Source of the DNA: Spirochaeta lutea
GTDB lineage: Bacteria > Spirochaetota > Spirochaetia > DSM-27196 > Salinispiraceae
Direction of reading: 5' to 3'
DNA: 45,000 bases
NCBI RefSeq assembly: GCF_000758165.1
Contig: NZ_JNUP01000027.1
Location: forward strand, 1-45,000
Shown: positions 6,573 to 16,242 of the stretch, piece after piece
Numbering within the stretch: position 1 is the first letter of the stretch
Layout of the letters: every line of letters begins with the position of its first letter
Translations under genes and position numbers: made by a program
The notes under the pieces: model-generated
What the model was told of the DNA's origin: nothing
The model's database searches: none
The model's input: only the letters and a program-made list of their open reading frames with translations

Positions 6573-8156
6573 TTACCGGGCGCCGAGCTTTTCTGCCAGG
6601 GCTTGGAGGGCCGGGTGGATTTCTCCGGCGCCGAGCACGGCTTTGGTCAGGACCTTGCCGAGCTGGACTCCTTCTTGGTCGAAGCTGTTGAGGTTCCAGA
6701 GAAAGCCCTGGAACATGATCTTATTTTCGAAATGAGCAAGGAGCGCGCCGAGAACCCGGGGGGTTAGTTTGTCTGCGTACAGCAGACTGGAGGGCCGTTC
6801 GCCGGGGAAGTGCTTATTGGCGTTATCATCGTCCTTGCCGAGGGCGAAGGCTGCTATTTGGGCCACGAGGTTGGCATTCAGTTTCTGCTGGCTGGTGGAA
6901 CCTTCGAAGGTTGTATCCATGCCGGTTTGGTTTTTCAGAAAACCGATAAATTGCAGGGGTATAATGTCTGTACCCTGGTGGAGCAGCTGGTAAAAGCTAT
7001 GCTGACCGTTTGTTCCCGGTTCTCCGAAAATGACCGGTCCTGTGACATAGCTAACAGGCTTGCCGAACCGGTTAACCTGTTTACCGTTGCTTTCCATATC
7101 AGCCTGCTGGAGGTGGGCGGGGAACCGGCTTAATGCTTGGCTGTACGGTAGGATGGCGGTACTAGGCAGGTTCATGAAGTTTCGCTCGAATACGCCGATG
7201 AGGGCGTCCAGCATGGCGGGGTTATTCTGAAGCGATGGATCCAGGGCTGCGAGATCGGCGCTATGTGCTCCGTCAAGAAGGTCGCGAAAAACCTCCGGTC
7301 CATAGGCAAGGCTGAGCACCGCTCCGCCTACCGCGCTGGTGCTGGAGAACCGGCCGCCGATGTAGTCGTCAATGAAGAAGCTGTCCAGGTATTCACTGTT
7401 TTTGGCCAGTGGGCTTGTCTCGCTGGTTACGCAGATCATCTGCTTTCTTGGTTGTTGGATTCCAGCTTTTTCGAGAACACCCAGAACCAGGGCCTCGTTG
7501 GTCAGGGTTTCCTGGGTGGTTCCGCTTTTAGAAACAAGGATAAAGAGGCTGCTTTGGGGATTGATATTCTGGAGAACCACAGCAGCATCGTCGGGATCGA
7601 CATTGGAAATGAATCGTGCCTTCATTTTAGGGGTGGCATACCCCTCCAGGGCAAGGTAGAGAGCTCGGGGGCCGAGGTCCGAGCCGCCGATACCGATCTG
7701 GACAACGGTGTCAAACCGCGTACCCTCCGGGGTGGTGATGGTGCCGTCGTGCACCTTCTGGGTGAAGGTGGCAATCCGCTGTTGCTGGTTCCGGTAGAAT
7801 GCTCCCAGATCTTTACCGTCTTCAGTTACCGGACCGGAAACCTCACCCCGGCTGAGGTGGTGCAGAACCTTCCGGTTCTCCCCGGTGTTCATCACCTCCC
7901 CTTGGGTAAGGGTCCGGTATTTTTCTGCCAGTTGGGCTTCATCTGCGAGACTCTGCAGTAGTTCCAGGACGTTTTCGTCCACCTTCTTGGCTGCGTAATT
8001 GTATGCCAGGTATTCTGTGCCAAGATCCGTTTTTACCTCGTAGCGTTCTACCCGTTTTGCGTCCAACATCGTCTCCAGGCTCCGGGGCTGTTTGCCCGCA
8101 GCAGCGAGATCGCGGTAGGATGAAAGGGTATCAAAATTCTTATACTCTAGGGACAT
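6573..8156 (-). CDS. pgi: Glucose-6-phosphate isomerase
   Basis: Interconverts glucose 6-phosphate and fructose 6-phosphate in glycolysis and gluconeogenesis, in the cytoplasm. Signature motifs are VVQIGIGGSDLGPRALYLAL (about 150-170), VSKSGTTQETLTNE (about 208), GGRFSSTSAVG (about 267), the catalytic Glu in MESNGK (about 355) and a C-terminal FDQEGVQLGKVL. The 527 residues suit the bacterial/eukaryotic type PGI. GGAGG precedes the ATG. It is transcribed divergently from the MCP gene and is the second glycolytic gene in the window after phosphofructokinase. Confidence 0.97.
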   Translation of the reverse strand: MSLEYKNFDTLSSYRDLAAAGKQPRSLETMLDAKRVERYEVKTDLGTEYLAYNYAAKKVDENVLELLQSLADEAQLAEKYRTLTQGEVMNTGENRKVLHHLSRGEVSGPVTEDGKDLGAFYRNQQQRIATFTQKVHDGTITTPEGTRFDTVVQIGIGGSDLGPRALYLALEGYATPKMKARFISNVDPDDAAVVLQNINPQSSLFILVSKSGTTQETLTNEALVLGVLEKAGIQQPRKQMICVTSETSPLAKNSEYLDSFFIDDYIGGRFSSTSAVGGAVLSLAYGPEVFRDLLDGAHSADLAALDPSLQNNPAMLDALIGVFERNFMNLPSTAILPYSQALSRFPAHLQQADMESNGKQVNRFGKPVSYVTGPVIFGEPGTNGQHSFYQLLHQGTDIIPLQFIGFLKNQTGMDTTFEGSTSQQKLNANLVAQIAAFALGKDDDNANKHFPGERPSSLLYADKLTPRVLGALLAHFENKIMFQGFLWNLNSFDQEGVQLGKVLTKAVLGAGEIHPALQALAEKLGAR

Positions 8157-8241
8157 TGTTTTCCTCCTTGGTGTAGGTGCGGCATAAGAGTACGGGATAT
8201 CGGTATTTTTTTCTACGCTTCCCCTGAGAAAAAACCTGGGC

Positions 8242-8247
8242 TATACT
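8242..8247 (+). promoter_or_regulatory. -10 element placing the MCP start at +1 (leaderless)
   Basis: TATACT ends 7 nt before the ATG at 8255 and there is no Shine-Dalgarno sequence in the GGCAGGC spacer that fits. No good -35 hexamer is seen. The expected transcription start coincides with the start codon. Confidence 0.5.
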
Positions 8248-8254
8248 GGCAGGC

Positions 8255-10525
8255 ATGTCTAAAAATATTCGATTTAGAACCATTTTAATGGCTGCCTTTC
8301 TGGCATCGGTAATCATTCCGGTGCTGTTTTTTGGGTTGGTGGTCAGAATTCCGGTGAATGAGGGTATTACCCGTATTCTGGATAGCGAACTAGAGCAGAT
8401 TGCCCGGCTCGCCAAGGGGATGGTTGAAACCTCCTTCGAGATTGGCCAGGGAAGGGTGAATGCCGACCTGAGGCTTGCGAAAGAGCTCTATACCCGGGAT
8501 GCTGTATTCAATCTTGACCAGGGCAGCCGTAGAACGGCGGCAATTACTAATCAGTCAGGCAATAATATTACCACCCTGCAGATTCCTGCTCTTACCCGGA
8601 ACGGTCAGGATGTGTACCGGGACACGGTTATTCCCGACCGCTTCAAGGTGCTCTCCGGTTCGGATATGACTGTTTTTACCCTGGTTGATCAGGGGCTGGT
8701 TCGAACCTCAACGACGGTAACCCGGGGTAACGGCGAGTTGGCCCTGAATACCTATATTGATTCCAACCAGGAGGTGTACCAGCGCGTGGCCGCCGGCCAA
8801 GCGTATTATGGTATCGGCAAGGTGCTGGATACCGAATACCTAACGGTTTACGATCCCCTGACCGGCCCGGGGGGGCAGGTGATTGGTGCGCTCTTTGTCG
8901 GTGTACCCCTATCAGCGGTAACAGACCGGTTGGTTCCTAAGCTTCAGGGCATCCGTATCGGCGAGAACGGATACATCTTTGTCCTGAACCGGGATGGCCG
9001 GATGGTGGCCTCCCAAAACGGCCGGGAGGACGGTCAGCTGGTGCTGGGGGAAAATGATCTGGACGGAAACCTGGTATATCAAAATCTGGTAGACACGGCC
9101 ACCACAGAGAATGCCGGGACCCTGATACCCCTGGATTTTCGAAAGAATGATTCCGAGGGTGTGCCCCGGCGGTATGTGGGGCGGGCTGTCTATGATCCTA
9201 TTCGGCAGTGGGTCATTGCCGCGGTGGCGGAGCAGGCTGAGTTTGCCCAACAGATGGATCAGATCCAACGGGTAACCCTGTTGGTACTCCTGGGATTCGC
9301 TGCCGTCGGCGGTGTGCTGGCCTTCGTGATCTCCCGGTTTCTTGCTAAGCCGATTCAACATATCGTTCTTTCCCTCCAGGGCTTGGCTCAGGGGGATTTT
9401 TCCCACGATATACCCGATACATCCCGGATTACCGAGATGAAACAGCTAATCCAATCCCTGAACGAGGGGCTCATTCCAAATTTACGGAGTGTTATGGGAG
9501 AGGTTCGGGAATCCTCTAAACAGGGCAGAACCTTGGGCAGCAAGGTGGATGATGTGGTGGATACCTCCAGCGCTACCATGGAGGAGCTTCAGGAATTTTT
9601 TGCTACCCTTCAGCGGGATATGGAACGGTTAACCGGCGAGGTGAGCACGGTTCAGGCGTCAGCCCGGGCCATTGCCCAGGCTGCGGATGCCCAGGATCAC
9701 TCTATTACCGAACAGACCACAGCCATCAATCAAACCTCTGCAGCCGTGGAGGAGATGTCAGCTTCCATCTCGAATGTCAACCGGATTGCCAAGGAAAAGG
9801 GCAGTGCCAGCCGATCCCTCTCGGAGGCTACCGTCCAGGGAGAACGGACCGTTACCGAAATGAACGGGGTGGTGCAGAACATCAGCCAGGGAATCGGGCA
9901 GATTAGCAATGTTATTACCGTGATTAACGATATAGCCGAGCGGACTAATCTCCTGGCCATGAATGCAGCCATCGAGGCAGCCCATGCCGGGGACGCAGGA
10001 CGGGGATTTGCCGTAGTGGCCCAGGAAATCCGTAAACTGGCGGCCAGTTCTTCGGAGAATGCCCGGATTATCTCGGATTTCCTGCGCAAGACCCTGGATC
10101 AGATTCTGGCCATGCAGGAAGCCGGAGATTCAACGACGAAGAGTTTTGGTGAGGTGAGCCAGCAGGTCCAGGTGTTCGTTCAAGCCTTTTCGGAAATTAC
10201 CTCCAGCACCGATGAGCTCGCGGCCGGTACCCATGAGATTGTATCGAGCATGAACCTGCTGCAAAATCAGGGCCAGTCCATCAAGGATAAGAGCCGGGAC
10301 GTAGCCGGTCGTTCGGAAAAGATCGTGAGTGCGGTGCAGGATGTCCAGGGTTTCCTTTCTAAGAATGTGGGTCAGCTGGAATATGCGGGTACCAGGGTTG
10401 GTCAGGTGGCCCAGGGCCAGCAGACGATTCAGGGGTTGAGTAAGGAAAACATGCGTACCATGGCTCAGCTGGAGAAGAAGGTCGATCTGTTTATCCTTGA
10501 CCGGGCTGAAAAAAAGAGGTCCTGA
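8255..10525 (+). CDS. Methyl-accepting chemotaxis protein with periplasmic Cache sensor
   Basis: Inner-membrane chemoreceptor signalling to CheA/CheW. A first membrane segment at about residues 8-30 is followed by a long periplasmic Cache-type sensor (about 35-330, resembling the Cache 3/Cache 2 fusion family; note [18 protein letters not shown]). A second membrane segment (about 337-358) leads to HAMP (about 358-410) and a long coiled-coil signalling domain. The hairpin tip [21 protein letters not shown] is at about 561, followed by [14 protein letters not shown]. The C-terminus lacks an obvious CheR-tethering pentapeptide. The stop codon overlaps the next ATG by one base (TGATG), which implies translational coupling to the kinase-like gene. 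The ligand is unknown. Confidence 0.93.
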   Translation: MSKNIRFRTILMAAFLASVIIPVLFFGLVVRIPVNEGITRILDSELEQIARLAKGMVETSFEIGQGRVNADLRLAKELYTRDAVFNLDQGSRRTAAITNQSGNNITTLQIPALTRNGQDVYRDTVIPDRFKVLSGSDMTVFTLVDQGLVRTSTTVTRGNGELALNTYIDSNQEVYQRVAAGQAYYGIGKVLDTEYLTVYDPLTGPGGQVIGALFVGVPLSAVTDRLVPKLQGIRIGENGYIFVLNRDGRMVASQNGREDGQLVLGENDLDGNLVYQNLVDTATTENAGTLIPLDFRKNDSEGVPRRYVGRAVYDPIRQWVIAAVAEQAEFAQQMDQIQRVTLLVLLGFAAVGGVLAFVISRFLAKPIQHIVLSLQGLAQGDFSHDIPDTSRITEMKQLIQSLNEGLIPNLRSVMGEVRESSKQGRTLGSKVDDVVDTSSATMEELQEFFATLQRDMERLTGEVSTVQASARAIAQAADAQDHSITEQTTAINQTSAAVEEMSASISNVNRIAKEKGSASRSLSEATVQGERTVTEMNGVVQNISQGIGQISNVITVINDIAERTNLLAMNAAIEAAHAGDAGRGFAVVAQEIRKLAASSSENARIISDFLRKTLDQILAMQEAGDSTTKSFGEVSQQVQVFVQAFSEITSSTDELAAGTHEIVSSMNLLQNQGQSIKDKSRDVAGRSEKIVSAVQDVQGFLSKNVGQLEYAGTRVGQVAQGQQTIQGLSKENMRTMAQLEKKVDLFILDRAEKKRS

Positions 10526-11292
10526 TGGCTGGCCCTTCCAATCCTTTCCGGTTTGCTCAGCGCCTGGGTGAGGGAAAAAGCGCGGTTACCTACCGGTTTG
10601 ATCGGACGGGTACGACGGGTAAGACCGGCAAGACAGACACGACGGGTAAGACAGACACGACGGGCACGAGCAATAGCGCCCAGGGAGCTGATCAGGATGT
10701 CCCGGATGTTGCCGCTAATATTGGTCGGGTAATGGATGATCTCTTTCCTGAAGCAGGGATGCCGGATTCGGTGTCCGTGAAGGTCTTCAAGGATGATCCG
10801 GGGAACTATATAGATTTTGATCGGGCCCTGGCTACGGAGCTGGAGCACTACCGGGTGCTCCGGGAGCTGGGCGTTAGAATCCCCCTGCTGTATGGCTACG
10901 ACGAAGATGCCTACTTGCTTGTGAAGGAGTATGTGGCGGGGGATTCTGTTGGAGATCTTGTAGCCCAGGACCGGGTGGACGAGGATCTTTGGCTGAAGAT
11001 TATTGCCTTGGCTGGGCGGCTGCGTCGTGGGGGAAAGAATATTGATTATTTTCCTTCAAATTTCCTGGTGTCCGGCAGTGACCTGGTGTATGTGGATTAT
11101 GAGATCCATGACTACCAGGAGGAGTGGAGTTTTCATGAATGGGGAATATTCTACTGGCTGAATGCTCGGGGCTTCGGTGAATTTTTACGAACCGGGGACG
11201 GGAATGCCATTAATAAGCCGGGAACCTATAAGCCCTACGACGGCCCTGAGCTGCGGGCGCGGCGGGATGCCCTGTTGCGCCGGGGTTACTGA
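10525..11292 (+). CDS. Atypical protein kinase-like fold protein with repeat insert
   Basis: A 255-residue protein with an apparent eukaryotic-type kinase fold: glycine-rich loop LGEGKSAVTY (about 13-22), a VSVKVF lysine near 89, hinge YLLVKEYVAGDS (about 130), and a catalytic-loop-like NIDYFPSNFLV (about 175) followed by LVYVDYE in the place of DFG. The classical HRD is absent, and the layout recalls small RIO/APH-type kinases. Between the second and third strands lies a low-complexity Thr/Gly/Lys stretch encoded by tandem repeats. Translationally coupled to the MCP gene, it may modify the receptor or an associated protein. That is inference: catalytic activity and substrate are unknown, and it could be a pseudokinase. 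Confidence 0.55.
   Translation: MAGPSNPFRFAQRLGEGKSAVTYRFDRTGTTGKTGKTDTTGKTDTTGTSNSAQGADQDVPDVAANIGRVMDDLFPEAGMPDSVSVKVFKDDPGNYIDFDRALATELEHYRVLRELGVRIPLLYGYDEDAYLLVKEYVAGDSVGDLVAQDRVDEDLWLKIIALAGRLRRGGKNIDYFPSNFLVSGSDLVYVDYEIHDYQEEWSFHEWGIFYWLNARGFGEFLRTGDGNAINKPGTYKPYDGPELRARRDALLRRGY
10605..10670 (+). repeat. In-frame tandem repeat inside the kinase-like gene
   Basis: Tandem units built on ACGACGGGTAAGACAGAC. The best two copies are 18 bp long and nearly identical, and older 6- and 12-bp derivatives lie upstream. They encode runs such as TGKTDT. All units are multiples of 3 bp, so copy-number changes keep the reading frame. Confidence 0.85.
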
Positions 11293-11343
11293 GACCGAAT
11301 CCCGTCGGCAGTGCCAACCTGGGTCCGGTTAGTATCGGTTTGA

Positions 11344-11448
11344 TAGTGCGCAAAAGAATGTAAAAACCACCGGATATAGCGGCTCAATTCAAAGGACACA
11401 CTAGGGGTAGGGTCGTCAGGGTCGAAAGTTACAACCTTTTGCGCACTA
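11344..11448. repeat. 105-bp palindromic intergenic element, copy 3
   Basis: TAGTGCGCAAAAG at the left and CTTTTGCGCACTA at the right, 105 bp. The interior keeps CCGGATATAGCGGC. Its last three bases (CTA) are the reverse complement of the TAG stop of the minus-strand Nudix gene, so the element end contributes that stop codon. It fills the gap between two convergent genes. Confidence 0.93.
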
Positions 11449-11994
11449 ACGGAGGGCTCCCTTGGTTCGCCCTCGAAGAAAGCCTTCTAATGCCCCGCGG
11501 ATGCTGGGGAAGGCAATCCGGTCCAGATCCAGTCGGCCGGGTTCTTCAAGAATCCAGCCGGATATCTCGCTTTCCTGGATTGCCCTGGGAGGATGGGGTA
11601 GTTCTCCGGTAAAAATGAGATCACAGGTGGGGTAGCGGACGCCCCGGTACTCGTAGAGGTTCGGGGCGGAGGAGAAGTACCGAAGGTTCCTGGCTTCTAA
11701 TCCGATTTCTTCCATGATTTCCCGTTGCAGGGCTTCCTCGGCGCTTTCTCCCGGATCGATGAATCCTCCGGGCAGGTCGAGTTTTCCCAAGGCTGGCTGC
11801 TTTCCCCGTACCAACAGGAGGATGTTTCCGTGGTGGGTGAGTATGGCCCCGCAGGCTGCGGCGTTGTTCTGGTAAAAAACAAAGGTGCAGCTGGGGCAGT
11901 TGTAGCGGTTGGGTGCTTGGTAGGATAGCTCCGGTGCGCCGCAGTTTGGGCAGCAGCGGAAATTCTGGTGTGTGGTGAAATCCGGGGTGTTCAT
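11446..11994 (-). CDS. Nudix hydrolase with N-terminal zinc ribbon
   Basis: Hydrolyses a nucleoside diphosphate linked to another moiety; the exact substrate is unknown. An N-terminal zinc ribbon, CPNCG then CPSC (about residues 14-36), is followed by a Nudix domain. Its box GGFIDPGESAEEALQREIM continues to EEIG (about 80-102) and contains the full GX5EX7REUXEEXG pattern. The 182 residues are shorter than NudC (about 260) and lack the NudC SQPWPFPxS signature, so NADH pyrophosphatase activity is not implied. A weak AAAGG lies close to the ATG. The stop codon TAG is formed within the end of the adjoining palindromic element, so the C-terminus may have been set by that insertion. Confidence 0.88.
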   Translation of the reverse strand: MNTPDFTTHQNFRCCPNCGAPELSYQAPNRYNCPSCTFVFYQNNAAACGAILTHHGNILLLVRGKQPALGKLDLPGGFIDPGESAEEALQREIMEEIGLEARNLRYFSSAPNLYEYRGVRYPTCDLIFTGELPHPPRAIQESEISGWILEEPGRLDLDRIAFPSIRGALEGFLRGRTKGALR

Positions 11995-12275
11995 TGCCTT
12001 TCATCATGGGGGATTCTGGGAAAAAGGTCGAGTGCTTGGCCAGGGCCTTGGGGTTGTACCGGGGGTACCGGTCGATGCTCCAGAGGCCCCGGCACCAGGT
12101 GTGCCCCACCGCGTCTGTCCCGGGAACTCAGCCCCGGCCCATACCAAGGCCAGGTGAATGTGAACCAGACCACATCCACCTCGGGAGCTTAGTCCTGGTG
12201 CCAGCGCCGGAGTCTGGGCAAGGACGCCTTGACGGGTTCCTAAAACTACCATAGCGGTTTCGGCCCTTTATCGTA

Positions 12276-12281
12276 TATACT
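12276..12281 (+). promoter_or_regulatory. -10 element abutting the start of the binding-protein gene
   Basis: TATACT lies 7 nt before the ATG at 12289, giving a predicted leaderless mRNA. The rest of the 11995-12275 gap shows nothing I can assign. It contains the upstream region of the Nudix gene and a GGTACCGG palindrome. Confidence 0.45.
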
Positions 12282-12288
12282 CCTAGGT

Positions 12289-13560
12289 ATGGCTCAGGGA
12301 AATTCCGCTCGTGATAAACTTCTGCAGCAAAATAAAAAACGATACATCAGGTTGAAGGTCGACAGGTTTTTAAGGGCTGCAGTTTTTATTGGTGCTAGCG
12401 TATTAGCGCTGAACGGCTGTACTCCCCGGCCAGAGGACCTGAGGGTCGGTTTTGTCTCCACCCTCTCGGGCAGGGATAGCCGTATGGGGATTGATGAGCG
12501 CCGGGGAATTACCCTGGCAGTGGAGGAGATGAATTCCCAGGGCGGGATGCAACTGGCCCCGGGATTGCGGCGGCCTGTGAACCTTCGGATACTCGATGAC
12601 GGAGGGACTCCCGAGGGTGCACGTTCTGCAGTCAGCCGGCTCATTCAGGGGGGCGTGGATGTTGTTATCGGGTTGCAGACCAGCGGGTTAACTGCCGCAG
12701 GGTTGGAGGTCGCCCAGGAAAACCGGACGGTTATGATCTCTCCCTCAGCTACCTCTAAGCAGTTTAGTGCCCGGGATGATTACTTTTTCCGGGTTGTGAA
12801 CAGCACCCAAGATGAGGCGCGCTCCCTGGCCCGGTATCTGGAGGCCAATGATCTGATTCCACGTCGGCGGATTGCTATGGTGGTGGATATTTCCAATGCG
12901 GTATACACCCTGGCATGGTCAGAGGATTTAGAGTACTTTCTCCGGGAACTTGCAGACACCGACACGGGGGACTCGGTCATCTTTGAACAAACCTTCTATA
13001 ATGCCTTGGAAGGTTCGGGGGATGGCGCCGATGATGTTGATTACCCTGGGGTGCTTGCAGAGCTGGGAGATTTAGGGGACTACGATGCCCTGGTTATTGC
13101 TACCGGGGCAATAGATGCGGGCTTTTTCGCCCAGATAATCCGTCAGCAGGGTTTTACGGGAACCTTGGTGGGGTCTCGGTGGGCGAAAAGCATGGATCTT
13201 ATTTATACCGGAGGGCCGGCGGTGGAGGGTATGATTTTCTCTGAGATGTACGATCCGTCCCTGGAAACCCCGGAATTTCTGGATTTTATTCAGCGCTTTC
13301 AAAGCCGATTCGGGGAAGACCCTAATTTTTCTTCCATGCATAGCTATGAGACCATGCTGTATCTCCAGGCGGGCCTGTCCACCATGGATTCTCGGGAACT
13401 TCGCGGGCACATTGAAGGCCCCGCCCTACGGCAGGCCTTGTCCGGGGTGCGCAGGTTCCCCGGGGTTACCGGGCCTGTGGAGGTGGATGAATTCGGCGAT
13501 GCCCGGCGGCCTCAGGTGGTTCTCCGGATTGAGAACCGGGCATACCGGAGGATTGACTGA
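12289..13560 (+). CDS. LivJ-like type I periplasmic binding lipoprotein
   Basis: A 423-residue extracytoplasmic solute-binding protein of the branched-chain amino acid/Leu-binding class. A hydrophobic signal segment ends in a lipobox, LALNGC, at about residue 39, then TPRPEDLRVGFVSTLSGRD begins the periplasmic-binding fold (ITLAVEEMNSQGG, DVVIGLQTSG, ISPSAT). No permease or ATPase genes are near. Instead the stop overlaps by one base the ATG of a histidine kinase with a periplasmic sensor, so the lipoprotein probably delivers a ligand signal to that kinase. The annotated ATG has no Shine-Dalgarno and lies 7 nt after a TATACT. About 25 charged residues precede the signal peptide, so a later non-ATG start is possible. 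Confidence 0.85.
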   Translation: MAQGNSARDKLLQQNKKRYIRLKVDRFLRAAVFIGASVLALNGCTPRPEDLRVGFVSTLSGRDSRMGIDERRGITLAVEEMNSQGGMQLAPGLRRPVNLRILDDGGTPEGARSAVSRLIQGGVDVVIGLQTSGLTAAGLEVAQENRTVMISPSATSKQFSARDDYFFRVVNSTQDEARSLARYLEANDLIPRRRIAMVVDISNAVYTLAWSEDLEYFLRELADTDTGDSVIFEQTFYNALEGSGDGADDVDYPGVLAELGDLGDYDALVIATGAIDAGFFAQIIRQQGFTGTLVGSRWAKSMDLIYTGGPAVEGMIFSEMYDPSLETPEFLDFIQRFQSRFGEDPNFSSMHSYETMLYLQAGLSTMDSRELRGHIEGPALRQALSGVRRFPGVTGPVEVDEFGDARRPQVVLRIENRAYRRID

Positions 13561-15539
13561 TGAAGGGCCAATCACGAAAACCGGGTTTCAAAATCCGAAT
13601 CTCCACCATGCTTATTCTCAGTTTTGTGTGCCTGTCCCTGCTTCCGATCCTGATTACCGGGACCATTCTGGCCCGGGATTTTACCACATCCCTCAGCAGC
13701 CTGATTCTGGAGAAGAATCAGGCTATCATCACCAGCTTGGTTCAGGATGTAGAATCATTCCAAGGGCAGCAGGTTTCTATGCTGACCCTGCTGCGTAATC
13801 TTGGGGAAGACAGCCCAGCGGATCGGCTGCGGATTATGGAGACCATCCTGAGCCAGAATCCCCAGATCAACCGTATTTACCATCTTTCGTGGGACGGCCG
13901 AGTACAACAAACCGTTCCGTCCCAGCAGGATCTCATTGGCCTAGACCTATCCTACCAACCGTACATCCGCCATGCCATGGCTGATCAGAGTAATTGGACC
14001 AGGGGCGGGGTGCAGTGGTCGAATACCTTTCTGTCTCCCGATGAGGGCACGCCGGCAGTGGCTGCGACCATCGGGGCTCCCAGTGGACTGTATTCCTTCA
14101 CCTTGGATCTCTCGATTCTCAACAATTTTCTGTACTCCCAGTCCGATACATCCCGGGAATTCGCCTTTATCCTGGATGAACGGGGCACCTTCATAGCCCA
14201 TCCTCAGCTGACACCGGTTTTGCAGAGGGAGGATTTCCGGGGAAATCCCGGGGTGCGGGAGCTGCTCCAGGATTCGGAATTGCGGATTGCACGTCACCAG
14301 GACGAGGGGTACACTGTTTTGCTGGAGCGGTTACCGGATATTGGCTGGATAGCGGGCTATAACCAGCCCCTGGATGTGGCCCGGGGATCGGCAGCGGATT
14401 TTCAACAGACAACCCTGCTGTTCGCCGCCCTTTTCCTGCTCATTACCCTGGCGTCAAACCTTATTCTGGTCAGTTCTTCCTTGAAGCCTATCAGCAATCT
14501 CGCCTATCTGAGCCAGCGGATCCGCCAGGGTGATTATGGGGTTGCGGTGCCGTCTTCCCGGTTGCGGGAGGTTTCGGTGGTGAGTGATAACTTTCGAATT
14601 ATGGTGGATGCTATCAGGGAGCGGGAGCGGGATTTACGGGATTTCAATGCCACCTTGGAAGATCGGGTCGCCCTGCGTACCCGGGAATTGAATCAATCCC
14701 TGGAAGATCTTCGCCATGCCCAGAACCAGCTCATCGTGTCTGAAAAAATGGCTGCCCTGGGACAGCTCGTGGCCGGGGTTGCCCACGAGATGAATACCCC
14801 CCTGGGGGTAAGTGTGACCGCCCTCAGCTCCCTGATTCAGGAACTACACACCCTGCGTCAGGACTTTGACCAGGGCAGTATTCGGCGGAGCCAGATGGAG
14901 GAGTTCCTTGCTGTAGGCGGGGAGACGGCGGCGATTTTGGAATCCAATATTAACCGGGCTGTAGAGATTGTCACCAGTCTCAAGCTTCTGGCGGTGGATC
15001 AAAACCTGGATGAATGGCGGGAATTCAACCTTCGGGAATACCTGGACCGGATTGTCTTCAGCCTGAGTCCGGAGCTGAAAAAACAAGGTGCGGTCTGTGA
15101 GCTTCAGTGTCCCCAGGATGTGAAGATGCGAAGTTTTCCAGGAGCGCTCTCCCAGGTGGTGACCAACCTGGTAATGAACAGTCTTGTTCATGCCTTCGGC
15201 GATCGTATATCCGTGCCCCGGATCTGGATCATGTGCACTAGTGAGAATGGCAGGATCAATATTGAGTACCGGGATAACGGACTTGGCTTGGGGGCTGCGG
15301 ATCCCGGCCGGATTTTTGACCCCTTCTATACCACCAAACGCGGAGGTGGCGGTACGGGTCTGGGACTGAACATTGTCTATAACCTGGTTACAAACCGACT
15401 TCGGGGGCAAGTACGCTACCTAGGACCGAATAATCCCGGCTTGACGACCCCCGAGGAAGAAGCGGGCCAGGTACCCGAAGGCCCCGGGGTGGTCTTTCTG
15501 GTATCCATAGAACGGGATGTTACCACCGGCCGCGAATAG
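13560..15539 (+). CDS. Membrane sensor histidine kinase (Cache-HAMP-HisKA)
   Basis: Membrane segment at about 15-33, a periplasmic Cache-like sensor (about 35-280), a second membrane segment (about 284-306), HAMP (about 305-357), and a coiled coil of charged heptads. The dimerisation domain has its phospho-accepting His in LVAGVAHEMNTPLG (His near 409). The ATP-binding domain has an N box in TNLVMNSLVHAF, a G1 box DNGLGLG, an F box FDPFYTTK and a G2 box GGTGLGLNIVYNLV. All catalytic boxes are intact. The gene overlaps the binding-lipoprotein gene by one base. No response regulator follows on the same strand; a NarL-type regulator lies convergently 13 bp away but has its own kinase partner. 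Confidence 0.92.
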   Translation: MKGQSRKPGFKIRISTMLILSFVCLSLLPILITGTILARDFTTSLSSLILEKNQAIITSLVQDVESFQGQQVSMLTLLRNLGEDSPADRLRIMETILSQNPQINRIYHLSWDGRVQQTVPSQQDLIGLDLSYQPYIRHAMADQSNWTRGGVQWSNTFLSPDEGTPAVAATIGAPSGLYSFTLDLSILNNFLYSQSDTSREFAFILDERGTFIAHPQLTPVLQREDFRGNPGVRELLQDSELRIARHQDEGYTVLLERLPDIGWIAGYNQPLDVARGSAADFQQTTLLFAALFLLITLASNLILVSSSLKPISNLAYLSQRIRQGDYGVAVPSSRLREVSVVSDNFRIMVDAIRERERDLRDFNATLEDRVALRTRELNQSLEDLRHAQNQLIVSEKMAALGQLVAGVAHEMNTPLGVSVTALSSLIQELHTLRQDFDQGSIRRSQMEEFLAVGGETAAILESNINRAVEIVTSLKLLAVDQNLDEWREFNLREYLDRIVFSLSPELKKQGAVCELQCPQDVKMRSFPGALSQVVTNLVMNSLVHAFGDRISVPRIWIMCTSENGRINIEYRDNGLGLGAADPGRIFDPFYTTKRGGGGTGLGLNIVYNLVTNRLRGQVRYLGPNNPGLTTPEEEAGQVPEGPGVVFLVSIERDVTTGRE

Positions 15540-15552
15540 ACGGCATTACCGG

Positions 15553-16242
15553 CTAGGTGGGAGGGTGTTCAACGTCCCGGATGATCTCTTCGGGGGTAAT
15601 AACACCCAGGGATAGGGCAGCCCGGATTATTCCACGCTGGTCGTAGATTCCAAGTTTCTGTTGGATGTGGAAGCGATGGACGGACGCAGTTTTCGCACTG
15701 ATACCCAGCTGATAGGCGATCTCTTTATAGTTCATACCCCGGGTAAGCAGGGCAAATACGTCCTGCTCCCGGGAGGTAAGGGTGGCGAAGGCGGACATGA
15801 GTGGATCGCTCGGATCCACTTCTGCTACTTCTCGGGGCATTAGGGCGGGATGGGTAACAAAGCGGTCAATACTCGGCAGGCTTTGAAATATTTCTTCCAA
15901 GAGCTCCATGGGGGCGTCCTTAAGGATGTACCCCTTGGCCCCGCGTTGGTATGCTTGGCGGACGAATTGTTTTTCTTCGTGCATGCTGAGCACAATAGGG
16001 AGGGTGTCTGGAAAATCCTGGTGGATGAGGCTTACCAATTCAAGACCGTTTTCTGTTTTCAGGCTTATATCGATGAATGCCAGATCAATAGTGGTTTCTT
16101 TCAGGAGTTTCTCCGCTTGGGATAGTTCTGCTGCCTGATGAATTCGGGCTCCCGGTTCGGTTTTCCGGATGAGCCCGGCAAGGCCTTCTCGAAATAAGGG
16201 GTGGTCATCCACCAATAATACGGAGGGTGCCTGTTCCTTCAT
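15553..16242 (-). CDS. NarL/FixJ-type response regulator
   Basis: A two-component transcription factor. The receiver domain (about 7-125) has the acidic pair DD at 12-13, phospho-acceptor Asp58 in FIDIS, conserved Ser/Thr in VLSMH and Lys in YILKDAP. The C-terminal LuxR-type helix-turn-helix spans about 158-220 (LTSREQDVFALL, then KEIAYQLGISAKTASVH). The 229-residue length is normal. It starts directly where the preceding HisKA_3 kinase gene stops (0-bp gap), so the pair is co-transcribed and probably cognate. The target genes are not evident. Confidence 0.93.
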   Translation of the reverse strand: MKEQAPSVLLVDDHPLFREGLAGLIRKTEPGARIHQAAELSQAEKLLKETTIDLAFIDISLKTENGLELVSLIHQDFPDTLPIVLSMHEEKQFVRQAYQRGAKGYILKDAPMELLEEIFQSLPSIDRFVTHPALMPREVAEVDPSDPLMSAFATLTSREQDVFALLTRGMNYKEIAYQLGISAKTASVHRFHIQQKLGIYDQRGIIRAALSLGVITPEEIIRDVEHPPT

